DNA of 27,350 nt from CAMAXB01 sp041746615 (lineage in GTDB: Bacteria; Verrucomicrobiota; Verrucomicrobiia; Opitutales; Opitutaceae): assembly GCA_041746615.1 (NCBI GenBank), contig JBGTGS010000190.1, forward strand, positions 1 to 27,350, given 5' to 3'. Shown here piece by piece: positions 1 through 6,455 of the stretch. The notes under the pieces are model-generated. The model did no database searches and was not told the DNA's origin. It saw nothing but the letters and a program-made list of their open reading frames with translations. Positions within the stretch are counted from its first letter, which is position 1. Each line of letters begins with the position of its first letter. The translations under genes were made by a program, and so were the position numbers.

Positions 1-1
1 C

Positions 2-79
2 GCCGCCTGGGCGGATCCCTCGGTCCGCCCGGCCGATCCCGCCCGCCTGCAAATCGAGCCCGGTCTTGAGCTGGCTTGA
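2..79 (+). CDS. possible C-terminal end of an unidentified protein (partial)
   Basis: One plus-strand frame is open from the left edge to a TGA at 77-79. It encodes about 25 residues ending in PARLQIEPGLELA. The codons have the G/C-rich third positions seen in the real genes here, and the other two frames look less protein-like. The fragment is too short to assign to a family. It could also be chance in GC-rich DNA, so it is only a candidate. Confidence 0.3.
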   Translation, partial: AAWADPSVRPADPARLQIEPGLELA

Positions 80-99
80 GACCTAACCCGGCCAAGCCG

Positions 100-190
100 G
101 AAATCCCAAACGCCAAAGGTCCAAATCCCAAAAAAGTGCGCCGCAGGCGTTCTCTCCTCTGGCGTTTGGACCTTTGGCATTTGGAGTTTC
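100..190. repeat. 30-base inverted repeat with CCAAA-rich arms
   Basis: The left arm (100-129) and the reverse complement of the right arm (161-190) match at 25 of 30 positions. The core GCCAAAGGTCCAAA (112-125 against 165-178) is exact. The 31-base middle contains an A-run and GTGCGCCGCAGGCG. Within each arm the unit CCAAA recurs every 7-8 bases. The arrangement resembles a small dispersed intergenic element or a strong RNA hairpin. Whether other copies exist in the genome cannot be seen here. Confidence 0.6.
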
Positions 191-257
191 CCGTAGATTA
201 TCGTCTCAAACCTTGTCGTTGTTCGTGAGTGAGGGTCTAAATCAAACTTTTCGTCCG

Positions 258-279
258 AGCAGCCTGTCGACATGCTGCT
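258..279. repeat. 22-base near-perfect palindrome
   Basis: AGCAGCCTGTCGACATGCTGCT is its own reverse complement except for one base pair. Its left half, AGCAGCCTGTCG, is identical to the left arm of the element at 4217-4302. It may therefore be a collapsed or partial copy of that family. It could also be a protein-binding site, but no flanking promoter supports that. Confidence 0.45.
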
Positions 280-325
280 AAATGAAAATGCCTAGGGCAT
301 TCAGACGCCGCGCCTCGCGCGGCTT

Positions 326-416
326 TAGCAGCCCGTTGGCCCAGGCGATCCCTTTGCCGAAAAATCGTTCTCCTCTTTCCCCAAAGGCAAAAATCTCAAG
401 TGCGACGGGCTGCTAG
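326..416. repeat. intergenic inverted-repeat element, TAGCAGCC family, after rpoN
   Basis: TAGCAGCCCGT (326-336) is exactly the reverse complement of ACGGGCTGCTA (406-416). An inner pair, CCTTTG (351-356) with CAAAGG (383-388), could extend the fold. The element sits 5 bases beyond the rpoN stop codon, reading in the gene's direction, so it may end that transcript. There is no T-run. The arm sequence is shared with 4217-4302, which suggests a dispersed REP-like family. Confidence 0.5.
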
Positions 417-421
417 CCCGA

Positions 422-1879
422 TCAATATTCCCGGCGGAGGTTGCTGGGCAGGAGGCCGAGTTCCTCGCGGTATTTGGCGACCGTGCGCCGGGCGATCTTG
501 ATCCCTTTCTCCTGCAGCCGCGCCACGATCTCCTGATCACTGAGGGGATGGCTGCGATCCTCGCCGGCGATGAGATGGTTGATCATCTCCTTCACGCTCG
601 TGTTGGACACCGCATCGCCCCCGTCGGCCTGGTAACCGGGCGTGAAGAAGAACTTGAACTCAAAGACCCCGTGGGGCGTGCGGATGTACTTGTTGGCAAT
701 CGCCCGGCTCACCGTGGTCTCGTGCACCCCGACGACATCGGCGATCTGGGTCATCGTCAGGGGCCGGAGCTTGGCGACGCCGTGCTCGAAGAACTCGCGC
801 TGCACCTTGAGGATCTCCCGGGTGATGCGCTCGATGGTCTGCTGGCGCTGCTCAATGGAATTGATGAGAAACTTGCCGGACCGCATGCGCTCGCGCAGGT
901 AGTCGCGCTCCTGCTTAGTGAGCTTACCCCGGGCGATCATCTCTCGATAGGTCCCGGAAATGCGCAGCCGCGGGATGTAGTCGCTGTTGAGATGAATGAT
1001 CCATTCCTCGCCGTCCTGCTCGACGGTCACATCGGGCACAACCACCCGGTTGCTGTCCTCCGCGAAGCGCCGGCCGGGAGCCGGATCCAGCGCGCCGATC
1101 TCCTCGATGGCCTGCTGGACGTCGTCCATGGTGGCCCCGGACTTGCGGGCGATCTCGGGAATGCGCCGGCGGGTGAGCAGCTCGAAGTGATCGCGGAGGA
1201 TGCGTGCGGCCAGCGACTCGCCGCGGCCCTTGGCGATCAGCTGGAGGCGGAGGCACTCATCCAGGCTCTCGGCGCCGATGCCCGGCGGATCGAAGGTTTT
1301 GAGCAGCCGGGCGGCCTCCTGCACGCAGTCGAGGGATAATCCTGACTGCAGCGCGACGTCCGGGGGCAGCTGGGTAAGGAACCCGCGGTCATCCATGCAG
1401 CCGACGAGATAGCGCATGGCCTCCACCGTTTCCGGAGAGGTGTTCGTCAGCTCCGCCTGCTGCATCAGGTGCTCCTGGAGCGAGGTCTCACTGACCAGGG
1501 AATCAAAGAAGTGCTGGCGCTTCTCGGCATCCTCGCTGGTGTGTGGCTGGCTGCCGCCGGCATTGGCCATGTAGTCGCGCCAGTCGTTGTCGAGCTTGCT
1601 GAGAATCTCGAATTCCTTGGAGAAATCCATTTCCTCGCGCTGATCCGGCGTATCTTCACCGGTGTCCTGGCGCTCGGCCTCGGCTTCCCGGTCGAGGCTG
1701 ACCCCATCCATGGGCAGCTCCTCCAAGGTCGGGTTGTTCTGGAGTTCCTCCTGGATGACCGAGCGGAGGTCGAGGGCGGCGACCTGGAGGATCTTGAGCG
1801 ACTGCCGCAACTGCGGCGCCAGGACGAGTGATTGCGTCTGGCGCTGGCGAAGTTCGTGACTGAAACCCTGTCCGCTCAT
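422..1879 (-). CDS. rpoN: RNA polymerase sigma-54 factor
   Basis: This is the alternative sigma factor that recognises -24/-12 promoters and needs an AAA+ activator to melt DNA. At 485 residues it has normal length for the family. The N-terminal glutamine/leucine-rich region I is clear (QTQSLVLAPQLRQSLKILQ, about 14-32), followed by an acidic region II. The core-binding domain comes next, then the helix-turn-helix (TQIADVVGVHETTVSRAI). The diagnostic RpoN box ARRTVAKYR lies at 463-471. The ATG overlaps the TGA of the upstream kinase gene in an ATGA arrangement, so the pair is probably co-transcribed and translationally coupled. No activator gene is in the window, and I found no properly spaced -24/-12 site. 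Confidence 0.96.
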   Translation of the reverse strand: MSGQGFSHELRQRQTQSLVLAPQLRQSLKILQVAALDLRSVIQEELQNNPTLEELPMDGVSLDREAEAERQDTGEDTPDQREEMDFSKEFEILSKLDNDWRDYMANAGGSQPHTSEDAEKRQHFFDSLVSETSLQEHLMQQAELTNTSPETVEAMRYLVGCMDDRGFLTQLPPDVALQSGLSLDCVQEAARLLKTFDPPGIGAESLDECLRLQLIAKGRGESLAARILRDHFELLTRRRIPEIARKSGATMDDVQQAIEEIGALDPAPGRRFAEDSNRVVVPDVTVEQDGEEWIIHLNSDYIPRLRISGTYREMIARGKLTKQERDYLRERMRSGKFLINSIEQRQQTIERITREILKVQREFFEHGVAKLRPLTMTQIADVVGVHETTVSRAIANKYIRTPHGVFEFKFFFTPGYQADGGDAVSNTSVKEMINHLIAGEDRSHPLSDQEIVARLQEKGIKIARRTVAKYREELGLLPSNLRREY

Positions 1880-2898
1880 GGATTACCTCGGGCCGGCGGA
1901 CGGGCGGATTGCGCAAGGTCGCCGGGGGTCGGGGTAATGGAGAAGGCCGGTGAACTGCCGGGGGGAACATAGCCCATCAACTGCTTGAGGTAGACTCCGA
2001 GCTTTTCGTTGGTGGGGCCGTAGCGATCGGAGTAGAGGTAGAGTTCGAGATCATTGAGGATCTCGTAGGCCGTCTGGTACCGCTTGTCGCGGTCCCGCTG
2101 CAGGATCTTCTGGATGATTTTCTCCAGCTTTTCATCAATGTCCTCGCGCAGGGTCGAAAATTTAGGGATCCGCAGGTTGAGGATGTTGCGACGCGACTCC
2201 ATGCGGTCGGCAGACCGGAAGAGGTTGCGGCCCAGCAGCAGCTCGGTGAGGACGATGCCAAGCCCGAAAAGATCGGCCCGGGCATCCGTCACCGCATAGC
2301 TGGCCTGTTCGGGTGAAAGATATTCATCCTTCCCGGCGATCACCTTGCCTTCCTCATTGTACATGAGGTCGAGAGCCTTCGCGATGCCGAAGTCCGTCAG
2401 CTTCACATCGCCCTCGTAGGCGAGCATGATGTTCTTGGGACCGATGTCGCGGTGGACGATGTTGAGATGGCGCCCCTCCTTGTCGCGCTTCTCATGGGCG
2501 TAGGAGAGCCCGCGGGCGATGCGGGAAATAATGAAGACGGCGATGTCCACCGGCATGGTGATGCCCTCCGTGCGGTGCCGGTCGATGACCTGTTCGAGGT
2601 TCACCCCATTGACGTACTCCATGACCATGAAGTACTGCCCGCCGATCTGTCCGAGATGGTAGGTCTGGACGATGTTCGTATGGATGAGGTCGGCCACGAG
2701 ACGGGCCTCGCCGATGAAGTTTTTCTGAAACTCATCGATGGCGGAGAATTCCTCCCGGATGAGTTTGACCGCCACGACCTTCTTGAAATTGCCGGAGCCG
2801 CGTTGGAGCGCTTCGTAGACCACGCCCATGCCGCCGTCGGCAATTTTGCGCGTCATTTCGTAGTGCAGTTCGTTGAAGATGTGCTTGATGGCTGCCAC
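1876..2898 (-). CDS. Hanks-type serine/threonine protein kinase
   Basis: A soluble 340-residue protein kinase. The glycine loop DGGMGVVYEA is at 21-30, the ATP-anchoring lysine in VAVK is K45, and the catalytic loop is HRDIGPKN (149-156). The metal-binding DFG is at 169-171, and SPEQA replaces the usual APE motif. All catalytic residues are present, so activity is expected. There is no transmembrane segment or extracellular sensor domain; after the C-lobe only a short proline-rich tail follows, so the kinase is probably cytoplasmic. The start is GTG at 2898, because a TAG stop lies directly upstream in frame. The stop overlaps the rpoN start by four bases. That coupling suggests the kinase may act on sigma-54 or its regulon, but this is inference. 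Confidence 0.93.
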   Translation of the reverse strand: MAAIKHIFNELHYEMTRKIADGGMGVVYEALQRGSGNFKKVVAVKLIREEFSAIDEFQKNFIGEARLVADLIHTNIVQTYHLGQIGGQYFMVMEYVNGVNLEQVIDRHRTEGITMPVDIAVFIISRIARGLSYAHEKRDKEGRHLNIVHRDIGPKNIMLAYEGDVKLTDFGIAKALDLMYNEEGKVIAGKDEYLSPEQASYAVTDARADLFGLGIVLTELLLGRNLFRSADRMESRRNILNLRIPKFSTLREDIDEKLEKIIQKILQRDRDKRYQTAYEILNDLELYLYSDRYGPTNEKLGVYLKQLMGYVPPGSSPAFSITPTPGDLAQSARPPARGNP

Positions 2899-2952
2899 CT
2901 AAGCTCAGGAAAGCGCGGGCATTCACCGCTGGCAAGAGGGTAAATCCGGACC

Positions 2953-2969
2953 TAGCATGGAAAATGCTA
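2953..2969. promoter_or_regulatory. TAGCAT-N5-ATGCTA inverted repeat, possible operator
   Basis: A perfect 6-base inverted repeat with a 5-base spacer lies in the gap between the divergent kinase and iscA-like genes. Its size and position fit a repressor or activator site. The short arms could also occur by chance, and no regulator is implied by the neighbours. Confidence 0.25.
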
Positions 2970-2998
2970 CAGGGGATGGCGTGGGGGGCGGCTGCCCG

Positions 2999-3026
2999 TT
3001 GACAGCGGGTCGTCCGGGTCTAGGTT
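2999..3026 (+). promoter_or_regulatory. promoter of the iscA-like gene, apparently leaderless
   Basis: A perfect -35 TTGACA (2999-3004) is followed by a 16-base spacer and a -10-like TAGGTT (3021-3026). Only six bases separate the -10 from the ATG at 3033, so transcription would begin at or within a base of the start codon. No Shine-Dalgarno sequence precedes the ATG, which agrees with a leaderless mRNA. Confidence 0.55.
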
Positions 3027-3032
3027 GCCCGC

Positions 3033-3350
3033 ATGATTACTCTCACTCCACGCGCAGCCCGCCAGGTGCGCACGATGCATGCCGGACTCAATGCCCCGGA
3101 AAAGCACCTGCGGGTGCTGGTGGAATCGGGTGGGTGCTCGGGTTTCCAATACGGCATGTCATTTGACGAGCCCAAGCCCGATGATGTCATTCAGGAAAGC
3201 GAAGGACTTCAGATCCTGCTCGATCCCGCCAGCAGCGCGTACCTCGATGGTTCGCACATTGATTTCGACGATGGACTTCAGGGCAAGGGCTTCGAGATCA
3301 AGAATCCCAATGCCCAAAGCACCTGCGGCTGCGGCAAGTCATTCAACTGA
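3033..3350 (+). CDS. HesB/IscA-type iron-sulfur cluster carrier
   Basis: A small A-type carrier (105 residues, normal for the family). Such proteins accept an Fe-S cluster from a scaffold and pass it to apo-enzymes. The three ligand cysteines are in the expected places: C35 in ESGGCSGFQY, and C98 and C100 in STCGCGKSF near the C-terminus. The remainder matches the single-domain HesB/IscA/ErpA fold. Which subfamily it belongs to cannot be decided by eye. It stands alone rather than in an isc or suf operon, so it may be a general ErpA-like carrier. A strong hairpin begins at the last base of its stop codon. Confidence 0.93.
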   Translation: MITLTPRAARQVRTMHAGLNAPEKHLRVLVESGGCSGFQYGMSFDEPKPDDVIQESEGLQILLDPASSAYLDGSHIDFDDGLQGKGFEIKNPNAQSTCGCGKSFN

Positions 3351-3375
3351 GGAAAGCCTGCGGACAGGCTTTCCT
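3350..3375. terminator. hairpin between convergent iscA-like and ubiE genes
   Basis: AGGAAAGCCTG (3350-3360) pairs perfectly with CAGGCTTTCCT (3365-3375) across a CGGA tetraloop. It starts on the last base of the iscA-like stop codon and lies 21 bases past the ubiE stop. It may end or protect both transcripts. There is no long T-run, so intrinsic termination is uncertain. Confidence 0.6.
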
Positions 3376-3395
3376 TAATGGGGCGTGGGGCATGA

Positions 3396-4091
3396 TTATT
3401 TCGCCGCCTCGTGCAGGGCGACGATGCCGAAGGTCATGCGGGTGACGGTTATGGAGGCGAAACCGGCCCGGCGGATTTCCTCGGCCATGAATTCATGGTT
3501 TGGGTAGTCGGCGATCGACCCACCGAGGTAGTCGTAGGCACTGCGGTCACCGGTCACAAGTCGGGCCAGGAGCGGAAGGATGCGCTTGAGATAAAAGAAG
3601 TAAATTGGGCGGAACCAGCGATGGGGCTGCGAAAATTCCAGCACGTGGAGGCGACCGCCGGTGCGCAGGACGCGGTGCATTTCACCCAGAGCTTTCGGCC
3701 TATCCGCCATGTTGCGCAGACCAAAGGAGACCGTGATGCCATCGAAGGAATCGCCGGGCAGGGGCAGGGCGAGGCCATCCCCTGCCTGAAAGCTGAGATT
3801 GGCGAATCCGCCGGCGGCACGCTTTTTGATTTCGGCCTCATCCAGCATGGGCTGGCAAAAATCCATCCCCAGGATGGCCGTGGCCGCAGGCAGCCGGCGG
3901 CCCAGGGCAAAGGCCACGTCACCACTGCCGGTCGCCAGGTCGAGCACGTTGCGGGGTGTGTGGGCGGCCACCCCCGCGACCAGCCGGCGCCGCCACCATA
4001 AATCCATGCCCCCGCTCAGCAGGCGGTTCGCCACGTCATAGCGGCGGGCAATGCGGGCGAACATGGAGTTGACGGCGGCGGGATCGGGCAT
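3396..4091 (-). CDS. ubiE: demethylmenaquinone/ubiquinone C-methyltransferase
   Basis: A SAM-dependent methyltransferase of the UbiE/MenG family that methylates the ring of the quinone precursor; in a verrucomicrobial host menaquinone is the likely product. At 231 residues it is full length. The family's first signature is seen as RYDVANRLLSGGMDLWWRR (17-35). The SAM-binding motif I is VLDLATGSGD (49-58). The second signature is GLRNMADRPKALGEMHRVLR followed by LHVLEFSQP. The product acts at the cytoplasmic membrane surface on a lipid quinone. No other men or ubi gene is in the window. The next gene upstream on this strand, the ClpX-like gene, is more than 200 bases away, so ubiE probably has its own promoter. 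Confidence 0.93.
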   Translation of the reverse strand: MPDPAAVNSMFARIARRYDVANRLLSGGMDLWWRRRLVAGVAAHTPRNVLDLATGSGDVAFALGRRLPAATAILGMDFCQPMLDEAEIKKRAAGGFANLSFQAGDGLALPLPGDSFDGITVSFGLRNMADRPKALGEMHRVLRTGGRLHVLEFSQPHRWFRPIYFFYLKRILPLLARLVTGDRSAYDYLGGSIADYPNHEFMAEEIRRAGFASITVTRMTFGIVALHEAAK

Positions 4092-4216
4092 GCGGCTCAG
4101 TGGATGAAAGTGGCAGTCTCACCGGAACGGCCGCTGTTTGGCGAGGCACAACCGCCCCCGGCTCTTTTGCGGGAATCCTTCAATTGTTGATTTCGAGGCA
4201 GCGCGCAGCTCTGTTA

Positions 4217-4302
4217 TAGCAGCCTGTCGGGGAGGCTCCTCCATCAGCTCGCTGGATTCTCAGCTTAGGGATGGTTTCGCATGCCAGTCCGACAGGGTGC
4301 TA
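4217..4302. repeat. 86-base intergenic inverted-repeat element, TAGCAGCC family
   Basis: TAGCAGCCTGTCGG (4217-4230) pairs with CCGACAGGGTGCTA (4289-4302) at 13 of 14 positions. A secondary hairpin, GGAGG-CT-CCTCC, is at 4231-4242. The stop codon of the ClpX-like gene (TAG, 4302-4300 on the minus strand) lies inside the right arm. The left arm matches 258-279 and resembles 326-416. ATGCCAGTCCGAC (4281-4293) recurs exactly at 10777-10789. This looks like a REP/BIME-type family. Confidence 0.55.
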
Positions 4303-5887
4303 GGATCGAAAAGCCGCCACCACCCAGTCGGAGATGGCCTTGGCGGGATTCATGGCTGCTTCCCGCGTGATGGTGAAAACCGGCTCACGGCCATCCTTCA
4401 CCAGCAGCTTAAGGCCGTGTTGGAAGTCCCGGAACTTTTCCTCACACAGGGCGCGGATGGTTTTGTCCCCCGCCAGGCTTTGTTCAATCAACACCGAAAG
4501 GGCGCCTTCATCAAAGTGAAGTTCGAAGCCGTGCTCGGTCCGGAATCGTGCGGCAAAAGCCTCCACCTCCGCCCGCAGCACGTCCTTTTGCTCCTCCGCA
4601 TTGTCCTTGAGCAGGCTGCGCAACACCGACTCCGGCTCGCTCACGGTGGCTGCATCGACGCGGAAACCCTTGATGCCTGTCGAGGGCAGTTCGAATTTGA
4701 AATTGCGGAAGACCCGCTCGAGCACCGTCATGAGCCCGCGCGCCCCGGTGTTTTCCCCATGGGCCCGCTGCGCCACCTCGGTGACCGCATCCGCGGTCAT
4801 CTCGAAATCGATGCCATAACCGGAAAAATCGGCCCGATACTGCTGGAGAATGCTGCCTTCGCTGGTGAGCAGAATCTGCTCGAGATCGGCGGGCTCCAAC
4901 GGCTGGCAGGCCACCCGCACCGGAAGACGGCCGACGAATTCGGGCTCCATTCCGTAGTCGATGATGTCGCGCGATTGCACCAGGCGCAGGTAGGCGTTGT
5001 CGTCCTCGAACTTGGCGGCCTCCGAGCCGGCGGTGAAACCGATGCGGCTGCTCTGTACACGGCGCCTGATGGTCTCGGCGAGCTTCGGGAAGGCTCCGCT
5101 CACGATGAAAAGGATGTGGCGCGTATTCAGGGTTCGCGGACGAGGCCGTCCCGTGCGTTGCAGGTCGAACATGGCCTGCATCTGCGCGGCGATGTCGGTC
5201 TGGCTGGTCAGGGGCACATCGGTGTCCTCCATGAGCTTGAGCAGGTTGATCTGCACGCCGCGACCCGAGACATCGCGACCGCCGGTGGCACCGGGACCAC
5301 TCCCGGTGGAGATCTTGTCGATTTCGTCGATGTAGATGATCCCATACTGGGCCAGTTCGGTGTCGCCGCCGGCGGACTTCACCAGATCGCGGACCAGGTC
5401 GTCCACGTCCCCGCCGACATAGCCGGTCTCGGAGAATTTGGTCGCATCCGCCTTTACGAAGGGCACCCCCGATCAGGCGGGCCACCGTGCGCATGAGATA
5501 CGTTTTCCCGACTCCGGTCGGCCCCAGCAGCAAAATGTTCTGCTTGGCATAGTCGCGTTCACGCAGATCCGGATTTTCCAGACACTGACGCACATGATTG
5601 TAATGATCGCAGATGGCGACCGAGAGGACCTTTTTCGCCTCACTCTGCTGGATCACAAAACGGTCAAGATAATCGCGTATCTCGCGTGGTTTGAGATTAA
5701 AACTGCGGATGCGTTCAAGGGCTTCCCGATGCTCCTCATCGGCTTGCGTGGCTCCCTCCGGCGGTCGGGCCGCCGCACCGGCAGCTGCAGAAGGATTGAA
5801 CATTGCCCGCAAAGGGCTGTCTTTCATGAGATCCTGAAACTGCTTAGGCAGTTGGTGGATGGGGTCTTGCGGATCTTTATCACTCAT
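4300..5887 (-). CDS. ClpX-like AAA+ unfoldase subunit, interrupted by a 1-base frameshift
   Basis: Reading through one extra G in the G5 run at 5466-5470 gives a continuous 528-residue ClpX-like ATPase. It shows Walker A GPTGVGKT (122-129), the pore loop GYVG (155-158) and Walker B IIYIDEIDK (D187, E188). The IGF loop that docks ClpX onto ClpP is at 272-274, the arginine-finger box EFVGRLP near 297-302, and sensor 2 GARGL at 381-385. The cysteine zinc-binding N-domain of ordinary ClpX is absent; an Ala/Pro-rich stretch replaces it. The C-terminus is about 100 residues longer than usual. Without the correction the ATG frame leaves ClpX after residue 140, and the rest (4300-5466) has no proper start. 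I think a base-call error is more likely than a true pseudogene. A canonical clpX may exist elsewhere. Confidence 0.88.
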
Positions 5888-5915
5888 TTTTGGTAAAAAT
5901 TAACAACCTTCTTTG

Positions 5916-5944
5916 TTGACGTAATCACAGAATTGAAAATAACT
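5916..5944 (+). promoter_or_regulatory. candidate sigma-70 promoter of the HU/IHF gene
   Basis: TTGACG (5916-5921) lies in an AT-rich patch between the two divergent genes. Weak -10 candidates follow at 16-18 bases (AATAAC 5938-5943, TAACTT 5940-5945). The AT-richness stands out sharply from the rest of the window. The exact -10 is uncertain. Confidence 0.4.
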
Positions 5945-5980
5945 TAGCAAATTAAACCCGCTCCTTAGAAAGGAAAAACT

Positions 5981-6301
5981 ATGTCTGAAAATCTGCCAAA
6001 TCTGACCAAGCGCGAAATCGTCTTGGAAATCTACGAAAAAACAGGGTTCCCGCAGAAGGAGGTCGTCGCAACGGTGCAGATGACACTCGATATCATCATG
6101 CGTGCACTTGCTGAAGGACGCAACGTGGAGCTCCGTAATTTCGGTGTGCTCGAGGTGCAGCGACGCAAGTCGCGCATCGGACGCAATCCCAACAAGCCCG
6201 AGGCGGAAGTTGTCATTCCGGAGCGGGCGGTGGTCAAATTCAAGTCGGGCAAGATTCTCAAGCAGATGCTGAAGAGTCTCGATATCCAGAAACTGGCCTG
6301 A
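5981..6301 (+). CDS. HU/IHF-family DNA-binding protein
   Basis: A 106-residue nucleoid protein that would bind and bend DNA as a dimer. The family signature is clear: LRNFGVLEVQRRKSRIGRNP (51-70) carries the intercalating-arm proline P70, and RAVVKFKSGK follows near 82-91. An N-terminal two-helix dimerisation region precedes it. A purine-rich ribosome site (AAAGGAAAAA) lies just before the ATG, unlike most genes here, which lack one. It is transcribed divergently from the ClpX-like gene. A strong intrinsic terminator at 6325-6351 ends it, so it is probably a one-gene unit. HU and IHF subtypes cannot be separated from sequence alone, although the spelling RNFG...IGRNP is IHF-like. Confidence 0.93.
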   Translation: MSENLPNLTKREIVLEIYEKTGFPQKEVVATVQMTLDIIMRALAEGRNVELRNFGVLEVQRRKSRIGRNPNKPEAEVVIPERAVVKFKSGKILKQMLKSLDIQKLA

Positions 6302-6324
6302 GCCGGTTTCCCCAGACTTCCGAC

Positions 6325-6351
6325 AAGCCGGGCCTTGGCCCGGCTTTTTTT
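6325..6351 (+). terminator. intrinsic terminator of the HU/IHF gene
   Basis: AAGCCGGGCC (6325-6334) pairs perfectly with GGCCCGGCTT (6337-6346). Seven T residues run from 6345 to 6351. This is a textbook Rho-independent terminator, 23 bases after the stop codon. Confidence 0.92.
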
Positions 6352-6455
6352 ATGCGCGCATTCCCGGATCCCCGCCGACCCTGGCGGTCCGCAGTGGACG
6401 GCTTCACTTTTTCGGTTCGCCCTGCGCGCACGCCGACTTCAACGTTCCCCGCTCC

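Larger units (their letters stand above)
80..421. other. gene-free stretch with three inverted repeats
   Basis: No convincing gene lies between the left-edge fragment and the rpoN stop codon. The stretch contains three distinct inverted repeats: 100-190 (long arms built from CCAAA units), 258-279 (near-perfect palindrome) and 326-416 (arms TAGCAGCCCGT). They are described separately. Confidence 0.6.

Noticed and set aside
548..1339. 263-codon plus-strand open frame opposite rpoN
   Set aside because: It is antisense to a clear rpoN and its sequence has no family features; long open frames opposite GC-rich genes are expected.
4138..5496. 452-codon plus-strand open frame opposite the ClpX-like gene
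   Set aside because: No recognisable motif, and it mirrors the codon bias of the real gene on the other strand.
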